Origin: Blattamonas nauphoetae
Taxonomy: Eukaryota > Preaxostyla > Oxymonadida
Length of the DNA stretch: 64,000 nucleotides
Assembly (NCBI GenBank): GCA_033064195.1
Contig: JARBJD010000351.1
Span: 1-64,000 of the forward strand
Reading direction: 5' to 3'
The first letter of the stretch is position 1. Each line of letters starts with the position of its first letter. The notes under the pieces are model-generated. The model was not told the origin of the DNA. It saw only the letters and a list, made by a program, of their open reading frames with translations, and made no database searches. A program made the position numbers and the translations under genes. This document shows positions 8,587 through 17,000 of this stretch, piece by piece.

Positions 8587-10452
8587 ATGAACTCGCATAT
8601 AACACATCTGACAAACAAAAGAACTGGAGCATCATCTTTGACTGGAAATACCACTGGAAGGATAGAATACACAAGAGATGACATGGGTCAAATACAACAG
8701 CAACTCATGTCTGAGCATCACATCAATTACCTCATGAATGATGGAGCACACAGTACTTCGATTCAGGAATTGAAACCATCAGAGAATGCACGATTCTACA
8801 CAGGACAAGAGATAATCATTCCACTGACTGGTAATCAGGACATTTGTCAAATTGATGATTCATTCATAACGTTCACCATGACTGCGACTCTGAAAGTTAA
8901 TAATTGGCAAACAACAGCTGGTAAGGTTGGATCGTACATGAATGAGAGGATATTCATCTTCGTTGGACTCAAACATTCAGCATCAATCTTTCGTGACCTT
9001 ACTGTTCTTCACAACAATCAGAGAATCATAAGCACAACAAACAATGATGTCTCAATGGAATCACACATCTACAATATGATCAAACCAAAGAGTCAATTGG
9101 AGAATCGAAAACATTGTCACACACCTTGGCAGAATGCTTGGAATCATGATGAATCGGTTGCTGGTGTTTATATTCCACTTTCGGATTTTACAACGACGTC
9201 CGGAACAGGAGTGTTTCAAGACACTATTGATGTGCCTATTCGTGTGTCGATTAATCTTGAAGATCTTCTGATATTCTCAGGGATGACTGACTATCCAAAA
9301 TGTCTCTTTGGTGATTTGAAATTGAGTGTGCACATGAATGAGGATGCGTTTGTTTGTTGTTCTGTTAATCCTGAACTCACTTTGAAAGATACGCTATCAT
9401 CACTCGTAACTGGAACAGCAGCAGCACCAACGATTAAAGCAGCAATTCTCAATTGCATTCAACATCGTCCATATTTCCTAACCAATCTTGTCACCTCATG
9501 CACAAAGAACTTCGTTCAAATAGGTCAATCATTTCAGCAACCAACAGTTACAAAGGACATTGTTTGTTCAACAGCCAATGTCGTGACAACAGAACCAGAA
9601 TTTGTGGATCAGTACATCTCATTGAACGTCACAAACTATCGGATTGATGATGTGTATTGCATGAGTGTTGGATACAAAATGAAAGATGGTGCGAGAAAGA
9701 AACTCATGGAGAAGTATCAGAATCGTCCTGGAACAATTCCGGCAGAAAAGATCTCATTCTATCCATTTCAGAAGACGCCAACGGCAACAGGAATTGATTG
9801 TACTCAGCAAATGGTTGTTGTGAATGCAAAGGATATCATGCTTCTCTTCCGTCACTACGACAATGCAGTCACTTGTTTCCACAACCCAATGCAGAAGAAT
9901 ATCCAAGTGACTTTACAAAACAGGTACTATCCAGAACAACCGACAACAACTATTGGAGCTCGCTTCTATCAGTTTGCATTATCAACTCTCAATCTCGATT
10001 CGTACCTTGCTGTTCCAGATGATTTGGAGCGGTCACTAACGGATTCTCTCGTTGAAGAGAAACTCACTGGTGACGGAACATATCCCAATGAAACAATGAC
10101 AAGAGTTCGTCCAGTTCATGACAACACTGACTTCCTTCTGTGCTTCCCAACTCAACGTAGTGGTTGTCCAACGAACTGCAATGATTCGATCAGTTCAAAA
10201 GGAAATACTGCTGTCACTTTACGATCACATCCAATCTATCAAGGCAATCTTGACACATACTATAATGTCTACAACCCAAGTCAAAGTGGTGGTGATATGA
10301 CAACATTTTCACATCCTCCAGCACCGATTCTAGCCACAACTGCTACCACGTGGTGGGTCCTACGATACAGCAATGGCGAACCAAAAGTTGAGTACTATCC
10401 TAATCACACACTGAAAGCGTTACACAAGGAACTTGGAATACTGAAATCTTAA
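8587..10452 (+). CDS. Capsid-type protein A (double jelly-roll candidate), Polinton 1
   Basis: 621-residue protein, mostly beta-rich by composition and without membrane segments. It shares a block order with the next gene: a KHC...W motif (residues ~175), a YPKCLFGDLKLSVH segment matching YPNSIFGNLRLRFH in the paralogue, and a matching C-terminal block beginning PPAPIL. Length, gene position after ATPase and minor genes, and pairing with a paralogue fit a Polinton major capsid protein. The assignment is from position and block similarity; a structure comparison was not possible. It has its own T-rich promoter-like motif (8568-8580). The tail of a relative is seen at the very end of the window. 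Confidence 0.72.
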   Translation: MNSHITHLTNKRTGASSLTGNTTGRIEYTRDDMGQIQQQLMSEHHINYLMNDGAHSTSIQELKPSENARFYTGQEIIIPLTGNQDICQIDDSFITFTMTATLKVNNWQTTAGKVGSYMNERIFIFVGLKHSASIFRDLTVLHNNQRIISTTNNDVSMESHIYNMIKPKSQLENRKHCHTPWQNAWNHDESVAGVYIPLSDFTTTSGTGVFQDTIDVPIRVSINLEDLLIFSGMTDYPKCLFGDLKLSVHMNEDAFVCCSVNPELTLKDTLSSLVTGTAAAPTIKAAILNCIQHRPYFLTNLVTSCTKNFVQIGQSFQQPTVTKDIVCSTANVVTTEPEFVDQYISLNVTNYRIDDVYCMSVGYKMKDGARKKLMEKYQNRPGTIPAEKISFYPFQKTPTATGIDCTQQMVVVNAKDIMLLFRHYDNAVTCFHNPMQKNIQVTLQNRYYPEQPTTTIGARFYQFALSTLNLDSYLAVPDDLERSLTDSLVEEKLTGDGTYPNETMTRVRPVHDNTDFLLCFPTQRSGCPTNCNDSISSKGNTAVTLRSHPIYQGNLDTYYNVYNPSQSGGDMTTFSHPPAPILATTATTWWVLRYSNGEPKVEYYPNHTLKALHKELGILKS

Positions 10453-10477
10453 AACAGGAAAAGAAAATCATGATATT

Positions 10478-10498
10478 GTATTTTTTATTTTTCTATAA
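10478..10498 (+). promoter_or_regulatory. Example of the conserved T-rich start-codon-proximal motif
   Basis: The run TATTTTTTATTTTTCTATAA ends at the ATG of the capsid-type gene at 10499. Near-identical copies precede the genes at 3014, 6261, 7267, 7894, 8240, 8587, 12225, 54874, 55343 and 59767. They also precede the minus-strand genes starting at 62168 and 63889, in reverse complement. The constant core is TTTTATTTTT, usually 5-15 nt before ATG. Such a fixed distance suggests a promoter or initiator recognised by an element- or host-encoded factor, with very short 5' leaders. Confidence 0.7.
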
Positions 10499-12193
10499 AT
10501 GAGAAGTTTCAGATCAAATCAATCCAAACCAACATCGACATTAATTGAGCAAATCGAAGTGCAATCGTATATGCCGAAACAGTGGGATTCAGAACCTCAT
10601 GTGTATTCAATCCAAGAAGTGCATCCAACAAATCCTCCAATGCCATGCAGAATTGGAGATGAGATTGAAGTTCCATTGTGCTATGACGGACATGATGTGA
10701 CTGAATTTACGAAGAGTCATTTGCGTATTGATCTCACGATTTCCGTTCCGTATTACCAACCAACAATGGGAGATGGTTCAGAGACCGCTGGAAGGTACGG
10801 AATGTTCTACGGTTACAAATCATCATCAGATGCAATTCGAGATATGAGACTCGTCGATAGTAAAGGAAACATCATTGACAATTCACTTCAGAATAATCAT
10901 GTTCACGAATCATTTCTGTATCACACTTTCAAGTCTCATGAAGAGAAAAACAATATGAAGCATTGCTACAGTCTTTGGGAAAATGTTCAGAGAATGGATC
11001 CAAGTGTGTGTGGATTCTATTTTGTTCCAATATTGCATGCGCCCAAAGGACCATACACTGCTACGATTCCACTGGTTATTCCGTTTGTGAATCTACTTCC
11101 TCTGAGTACCTTTGATCAGTATCCGAATTCGATCTTCGGTAATTTACGTTTGAGATTTCATTTGACAACTGATTCGCTGGTTTATTGTCCCATTCGTGTT
11201 TCAACTGTTATTTTAAAAACTCTTGAGATGATTCGAGATCGATTTCCAGACAAATCAATGACAACTATTGCAGGTCAAGCTAGAATGCTAAACATGGCAG
11301 AGAATAAATACTCAACTCTGACGCAAGAATTCACACAAATTGGAAATCCAGTGTTGCAATACGATAGAGCTGTCCATCATACTCAACCATCCACTGGTAC
11401 TGATGAAATAGTAGCCAAATCAACCACTTCAACTGTTTGGTCTTCTTCTGTAGATAAAGTCACATCAGTTTGCTATGGATATCAGATCACTGATTCAACG
11501 AAACAATCCCTAATAGACACATATTCGAAGACTCTGTATGTCATGAAAGCTGAAAGAATAGACACACAATCATTTCAATCAAAAGCAACAGCGATGGGAG
11601 TGAGATCAAACATCAGTATCAAACTCAACAATCTCATGAATCTGATGTGCTTATTCCCAGAACGACCAAACGAGTGCACAGTCTTCAGAAATCCTCAATA
11701 TGTTGGTCAATTCGAAATGCTTGGATCCAACCTCCCTAATTTCCCAATGTCAACTATCTCACCAGAGTTCTATCAAATGATGATGGTGAATGGTGATTTC
11801 ATTGGTTGTTCAGCCACTGAAGAGTTTGAGAATTCCATATGTATGTCACGCAATACAAGTTATTATGGAAAGGAGTTCAAGAGAACCAGAGCAGTTACGG
11901 ATGCAACATCATTCACATTCATGGTTCCAACAGATCGAAGTGAAATCGCTGGTGGTGAAGAAGGTATTTCAACAGCAGAATCAGTGAATATCGTCTACAG
12001 AGGATCACCAATCAATCAGGGAGAACTTGATCCATATTTCACATCAACTCCAGAAGGTCCTCCTCCACCAATTCTAGCACTACATCAGGCAACATACTGG
12101 TTGTTCTGGATAGAGAATGGACAGCCACGAGTGCGATATGTCATTGATCGTCGACTTCAAGAAGCATATGAAGAAGTGAAGAGAGGATATTAA
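10499..12193 (+). CDS. Capsid-type protein B (paralogue of capsid-type A), Polinton 1
   Basis: 564-residue protein related to the preceding gene across several blocks: KHCYSLWENV, the YPNSIFGNLRLRFH segment, and a C-terminal PPPPILALHQATYWLFW block. No membrane or signal segment. Two large paralogous proteins in tandem suggest that one is the main double jelly-roll capsid protein and the other a second capsid component, though I cannot say which is which. It is spaced 46 nt from its neighbour and has the best example of the T-rich motif. A related but broken copy lies on the minus strand at 62.2-63.9 kb. Confidence 0.74.
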   Translation: MRSFRSNQSKPTSTLIEQIEVQSYMPKQWDSEPHVYSIQEVHPTNPPMPCRIGDEIEVPLCYDGHDVTEFTKSHLRIDLTISVPYYQPTMGDGSETAGRYGMFYGYKSSSDAIRDMRLVDSKGNIIDNSLQNNHVHESFLYHTFKSHEEKNNMKHCYSLWENVQRMDPSVCGFYFVPILHAPKGPYTATIPLVIPFVNLLPLSTFDQYPNSIFGNLRLRFHLTTDSLVYCPIRVSTVILKTLEMIRDRFPDKSMTTIAGQARMLNMAENKYSTLTQEFTQIGNPVLQYDRAVHHTQPSTGTDEIVAKSTTSTVWSSSVDKVTSVCYGYQITDSTKQSLIDTYSKTLYVMKAERIDTQSFQSKATAMGVRSNISIKLNNLMNLMCLFPERPNECTVFRNPQYVGQFEMLGSNLPNFPMSTISPEFYQMMMVNGDFIGCSATEEFENSICMSRNTSYYGKEFKRTRAVTDATSFTFMVPTDRSEIAGGEEGISTAESVNIVYRGSPINQGELDPYFTSTPEGPPPPILALHQATYWLFWIENGQPRVRYVIDRRLQEAYEEVKRGY

Positions 12194-12224
12194 ATTGAAT
12201 ATTTTATTTTTGTAGAAAACACAA

Positions 12225-12635
12225 ATGGTGAAGCGTTATTTCTCAATTCAGAATTCTCATACTGCTCAACTACCTCCTGATTTTACCAATTCCAGAAACC
12301 AAAAATATGTTCACTTCCTCGACTGTAAACTCATTCATGTGAAAGAAGAAAGTGATGCTGCATCGACAGTCCTTTCAAAAGACATTCCTCAGCACATCAC
12401 AATCCATGGTGATTGGATTCAGACTGATGCATTCAATGACTCATTTGTTGCTTTCTGTAATGAACAGATTGCGAAGCGAAAGAAGTGGGAATTAAGTACT
12501 CGACAGTCCATAGTGAAGATCTGGTTTAAAGACAGTTCTGGTGAATCAATCGAGATGGAAACATCAGAGACAATCAATGGAACAATAATCAAAGAGTATT
12601 ATGAATTTCTGGTTGATCTCATGTTGGAATACTAA
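12225..12635 (+). CDS. Small beta-rich protein, possible minor capsid (penton) protein, Polinton 1
   Basis: 136-residue protein without recognisable enzyme motifs. Its composition suggests a compact beta-rich fold (KYVHFLDCKLIHV, QSIVKIWFKDSSG). It lies directly downstream of the two capsid-type genes, and its 3' end overlaps the convergent fibre gene by 17 nt. In Polintons a small single jelly-roll minor capsid protein usually accompanies the major one, and this is the best candidate here by size and place. The relative at 61.8-62.2 kb is highly similar, so the gene is conserved in the family. Confidence 0.62.
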   Translation: MVKRYFSIQNSHTAQLPPDFTNSRNQKYVHFLDCKLIHVKEESDAASTVLSKDIPQHITIHGDWIQTDAFNDSFVAFCNEQIAKRKKWELSTRQSIVKIWFKDSSGESIEMETSETINGTIIKEYYEFLVDLMLEY

Positions 12636-13548
12636 TCAGTGTATTATATTTTTGGATCAGTTCATTGATGAGTGTCTGTTGTTGTCCGACAATTGAACAT
12701 AATTCCTGAATGGCTTTGATACAAAAACAGAAGAGTTCTGCATAGTCAACTTGAAGACAATCTGGATTGGAATCATTCACGACTTCAGGAAAGATTTCTT
12801 GGATCTGTTGTGCAATCACACCAATGTGTTTCTTCTCACTTTCCTTCTTCAAACATTCACATTTCTCTTTGCAGTTCTTCAAGTGTTCTTCATCAGTCTC
12901 ATTCTCTATTTGCTTTGTCACTTTGTTAATCTTCGAGTCGAATGTGTTGAACTGGTACTGCACAATTTCCACTTTATTCAATTGTTCAAGAACATCGGGA
13001 TATGGTTCAATATTTCTTTTCACTCTTCTGTCTGACAGTTGAGAAAAACTTCCTGTTGTGGATATTGAAAACACTCCTGAACCTGTGTCCTCATCGTAGT
13101 AATACAAAGCTGGTGAGTCACAGGGAGACCACATAATTATGCCATCACCATTGAACTGAATTCCTGAAGTTTCTGAAAGCGATTGTGAAATTGAAATGCC
13201 AGACTTAAATGTTGAAGCTGGATATGTTCCAGGATACTTCGGAAGTGATCCCTCTGATATATTCCACTTCGCTCCATTCACATTGATCAATCCTCCAATT
13301 GTTGGTGTCACAATACCAGCTGAACAAGTGATTGATCCATTTGTGCTGACTACTTTTTGGATTGAAGATATCGCTGACTTGTGTGCTTCTGTTGTCTTCT
13401 GTAGTGTGTCTATCACTGCTGCATTCTCGCTGGTCGTCGAGAGATTATGATCAATCATTTTCTCAATCATTTGTGAATTGTATTTTTGTCGATTCATTTC
13501 TGTTTGCTCTTTCATTGAAATTAAAATTCTTGATTCCCTCATGAACAT
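12619..13548 (-). CDS. Fibre-like protein with S74 (endosialidase) chaperone domain, Polinton 1
   Basis: Up to 309 residues. The C-terminal ~150 residues match the intramolecular chaperone domain of the peptidase S74 family: SDRRVKRNI at 162-170 with the Ser-Asp self-cleavage site, then a KKHIGVIAQQIQEIFPEVV block, a VDYAEL block and a terminal coiled coil. In phage tail spikes and the host transcription factor MYRF this domain trimerises the protein and then cuts itself off. The N-terminal ~70 residues look coiled-coil, followed by a Gly/Ser-rich beta part. The start may be the internal Met at residue 12, which follows an ATTTTAATTTCA stretch. A receptor-binding fibre on the particle is the likely role. 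Confidence 0.82.
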   Translation of the reverse strand: MFMRESRILISMKEQTEMNRQKYNSQMIEKMIDHNLSTTSENAAVIDTLQKTTEAHKSAISSIQKVVSTNGSITCSAGIVTPTIGGLINVNGAKWNISEGSLPKYPGTYPASTFKSGISISQSLSETSGIQFNGDGIIMWSPCDSPALYYYDEDTGSGVFSISTTGSFSQLSDRRVKRNIEPYPDVLEQLNKVEIVQYQFNTFDSKINKVTKQIENETDEEHLKNCKEKCECLKKESEKKHIGVIAQQIQEIFPEVVNDSNPDCLQVDYAELFCFCIKAIQELCSIVGQQQTLINELIQKYNTLISIPT

Positions 13549-13675
13549 ACGTCACCGGCACATTATTTCTGACATACTCAGAGACTAGCGAACAGTTCTC
13601 TTCTCTCATTGATTCAATTAATGCTTGTTCTGAACATACTCGACGTCTTTCGTTGTACATCTCAGTTGGATTCAT
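13463..13675 (-). CDS. Short terminal reading frame at right end of Polinton 1
   Basis: Reading frame of 70 residues at the right edge of the element, preceded by a TTTTTTAATTTGTATTA stretch. Its middle (ALIESMREENCSLVSEYVR and the following YVHEG) is closely similar to the N-terminal part of the 141-residue protein at the left end of element 2. It overlaps the 5' end of the fibre gene in another frame. The same sequence at opposite ends of two related elements, in inverted orientation, suggests it belongs to a terminal inverted repeat. Whether a protein is made is uncertain. Confidence 0.5.
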   Translation of the reverse strand: MNPTEMYNERRRVCSEQALIESMREENCSLVSEYVRNNVPVTYVHEGIKNFNFNERANRNESTKIQFTND

Positions 13676-13859
13676 CTAATACAAATTAAAAAATTCAAAA
13701 ATAAATTTTCAATCGTTGTTTAATCATTTGTGACTTTCCGAGACTTCGATTCTGTCATCGATGGGTTCGATCAGTCTTGTTTGATCAGAGAAAGTACTTC
13801 AATGGGACTCGATCATCCCTTCTCATTCCTGACGTCTCTTTACTGTTTGATTTAGGTGT

Positions 13860-15640
13860 GTTATGCTTTCTTTTATCTCATTTGTTCTCTCTTCTTTTTT
13901 GCCATCACTTTCTTGTTCTCGATCCTTCACTTTTTTCTGTCTCTCTCGTTCAGGTCCCAAACTTTGTTTTATCAACGGTGGTTTCATTTCCAACTTCTTT
14001 TCGACAGGTTTGCTCTCTTCTTTAACTCATTCTTTCCTAAAACCTTCTTACGTACCTTCTCTGATCGGACCAAACTTGACCTCGAAGATCTGATCAACCG
14101 TCGCGTCTTATCGTTTCGAATGTTGTTTCACTACCGAAAATTAACTTGTTTGCTCTTCTCTTTCTTTCATTCTCTTTTGACACTCTCTTATGACCTCGAA
14201 ATCACTGATCATCTCAACACCGACGCACTATCACCGCTTACTTTTCGAAAGTGACTTTCACCGAAGAATTAAAACTTGTTTGTTCTCTTTTTTGTTTATT
14301 CTTTTCCTAAGACTCATTCTTGTACCGTCATTTTCACTTCACCTTTTGTCTTCTCTTTTTCTCTCTCCACTTCACTCTTGGATTTTCATTGTCACTTCAT
14401 TCTTATTTATTCTTCATTGTCTCTCACTTTTTTCAAAAATTAAAGTTGAACATGAGCTCACAACATTTTTGATCTTCTTCTTGGTGCTCGAAATTTCTCG
14501 ATCGATCGTCGATTTTGATTCAGAAGGTACGCCGCTTTGTTTTACTTTCTATTGACCTTGAATTCATGTTCTCCCTCTTTTGACTTTCTCATTTCTACTC
14601 TTCTCTTTTGATAAAACTCATTCTCGGACTCAATATGGCTCTTTTTCAGTCTTCTTCATTCAGGTACAGTACAATGTTTTATGTTCTAACGAAGGTGGAT
14701 CCAAGTCGAGATTAACCGGTTTGTTCACTTTTTCACTGAATTCTTTGATAAAAACCATTGTTGTACCAGATACAATCGATCACAAAAGGCACCTTCGAAT
14801 TGGGTACACGATCGCGGTTTATCGTTCACAGAATGTGGCATTACCGAAGTGAAACCGGTATGATCACGTTTTATTATTCGTTCACTTTTTAAAACCCATA
14901 GTTAACTCGATGTCAATGATCCTCACATCTGAGGTACAGTATGGTGTTTTAGACTTCGAAAGAATGTGTCACTGAAGGATTGAAACTGGTATCCTCTGTT
15001 TCCACATTCATTCTTTCTTAAAATCAATTTGTGTACCAGATAAAGTGGACTGAAGAGTGACCATCCAATCGAGTGAAGCGTTGCTGTTTATGGTCGCAAA
15101 GGATGTCTCACAACTGGAACCAAACTGGTATTCTCTTGTTTTTTATTTATCTAATTCTAAAATTCAATTATGAACACAATAGAAACAATCCACAGTGCCC
15201 GCTCAATATCAATTCTCCAATTATGTTTTAAGATTCACAAGTATGTTTTTCTAAACTCAGTTCACATGGATTAGACTACATTGGTTTCGTTCGCGCATAA
15301 AAATCATTTTGTAACCTTGATCTCGTCGTTTTTTACTCTCCTCGTTTCTTTCGTCCCTCACTTCACTTTTTTGTTTGATTGCCACTTCATTCACTTTTGT
15401 TTGCTCTTTGTTTGTGAAATTTCGATTCACGCGATCATAAAACACATTTCTGAACCAGGATCTCGTTGGTTTTGATCTTCTCGTTTCTTTCGTCCCTCAC
15501 TTCACTTTATCGCTTGATTCTCACTTCATTCACTTTTGTTTGCTCTTTTTATGCGAAATTTCGATGAACCCGTTCATAAAACACATTAGTGTACCTCATA
15601 TCTCACTTCATCCACTTCACCATTCACTATTGTACTTGCT
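13860..15640. repeat. Degenerate tandem array with ~140-bp period
   Basis: A T-rich, diverged tandem array. The clearest units start with CATAAAA-type anchors at 15296, 15436 and 15575 (spacing 140 and 139) and share the block TTTCGTCCCTCACTTCACTTT. Older units are seen from a GAATGT(G/C)...ACTGGTAT block at 14831, 14962 and 15101 and from GTACC-anchored blocks near 14050, 14320, 14760 and 15030. The open frames here are low-complexity Phe/Leu/Ser translations of the repeat and are not taken as genes. The array abuts the right end of Polinton 1. Confidence 0.75.
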
Positions 15641-15659
15641 CACTTCATTGTACCTTGTT

Positions 15660-16437
15660 TCAATCTCTTTTTGTCAAATTAAGCAAAAAAGTCAAAAACA
15701 ATGAAGACATAATGATGTGCGCGTGAGGTGTGAACGACGGAAAAAAGGGTTGTGAAATGAGGTAAATGAGAGTGTCTTATGAACGGATAAGTGGTGAAAT
15801 GGAACAAAGAAGATGAGTGATACAATGTGCTGAAATGAGTTTTTGTTAAAACAAACATACGGACAAGATATGGGGAAAAAGACGTAAAATCAACTTTATA
15901 GAAAAAGTACCGAACAAAAGTGTTAAAAAATTCAGCCACTCCCTCCTCAGAACGTGAGAAAGGGAGGATGATATGTGAAAACACATACAAAAATGACGGT
16001 GACTGAAAGTGAGGTGAAAATGTGGTGAACCAAAGGAACGTTCAAAAAAAGAGAACTAATGAAGTGGGGAAACAGAAAATCTCAAAAAAGCGTCGCTTGG
16101 ACGCGAATGTGAAGAATTCAAAAGATCTAACACTAAAAACGAAAATTGGCAAAAAAGTGTCCGAAGGATCGTGACGTGAAAAGGTTCATACCTAAAGTCG
16201 TCAGAAGGCGTTCTTATCCAATCGAACACAAAAAGGCGTCATAAGAGGACGATTCCTGAGCGAAAGATGATGGAAGACAGGGTCCATACCGTATCTCGAA
16301 AATTTCGACTCGTAAAAATCCTCAATGGGTCGGATCAAACTTTTTTTCCAAAAAGTGTTTTTTATCGCGAATCTCACCTTTCGAAATCGATTTTGTAATT
16401 TTAGAAGGTGTTTGAGATGTATTTGAGCCATAAAGTG
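15660..16437. repeat. Inverted repeat units and unassigned non-coding sequence
   Basis: The complement of 15745-15790 reads CCGTTCATAAGACACTCTC and resembles the CGTTCATAAAACACATTAG unit at 15570-15590. The tandem array is therefore followed by at least one unit in the opposite orientation, with a dyad near 15.68 kb. Further on, purine-rich sequence continues to about 16.1 kb. From 16.1 to 16.44 kb I see no gene, only AT-rich sequence with CGA-rich short motifs. Confidence 0.5.
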
Positions 16438-17000
16438 GTTGTTAGTAGCGAAATCTGAAAATCGACTTTTTGGTCACTTTTTTGACCACAGTTCGGTACG
16501 TAGCTCCACGAATTCTCAACCGATTTTCATCGGGATTGTTTTGATCGATGACTCACATCGTCCCCGACATTTTAGAATTTTTTTCGATTTTTTCGAAGTG
16601 GTTCTCAAGTTGGATTCACTTTGTTCGAGTTCAAAAGTGAAAAAACATCGAAAAAAGTGACAACATTTTTGGAATATGACAAAAATTTGCTTCAAAATTG
16701 ACGCTTAAAATGATGTCAAAATATTGGACATATTTTTGGAATTTAGGTCAAATATTGGCATCATTGAAATGGCCTAAATTCCTTTTAATACAAGATTTAG
16801 AAATGGTCAATCGGAATTGACTTTTCGTTTCTGATTTCAATGACTATTTCAATCTGGTTCCCAAATCGTCTACTATACTACTAGCCATTCCGGTAGAGAC
16901 TGATGCGGTAGCGCATGATGAAAAATTCAAAACAACACTGTAATGATGATGAAATGTGATTTTAAAACTCCTGAGTTGGATCAAACAATGTCAAAAAAGA
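16438..17000. other. Non-coding AT-rich stretch with a hairpin
   Basis: No gene found. A 13-bp stem with one G-T type mismatch lies at 16738-16750 (GGAATTTAGGTCA) and 16770-16782 (TGGCCTAAATTCC), with a 19-nt loop. It could be a transcript hairpin or the remnant of a small inverted-repeat element. Confidence 0.4.

Larger units (their letters stand above)
1..13700. mobile_element. Polinton/Maverick element 1 (left end outside window)
   Basis: This is a large self-replicating virus-like DNA element. It carries the family's hallmark set: protein-primed family B DNA polymerase, retrovirus-type integrase, A32-like packaging ATPase and capsid-type proteins, plus an S74 fibre-like protein. The window opens inside the polymerase gene, so the left end is not seen. 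The right end lies near 13.7 kb, where coding stops and a ~140-bp tandem array begins. All genes seen in the window are open, so this copy looks whole over the visible part and is probably young. Genes are closely spaced, with two small convergent overlaps (5309-5338 and 12619-12635). No adenovirus-type maturation protease was recognised. Family assignment rests on motifs read by eye. Confidence 0.9.

Noticed and set aside
13777-15475. Several open frames rich in Phe, Leu and Ser
   Set aside because: They overlap in different frames, follow the ~140-bp repeat units, and show no domain; they are translations of T-rich satellite sequence.
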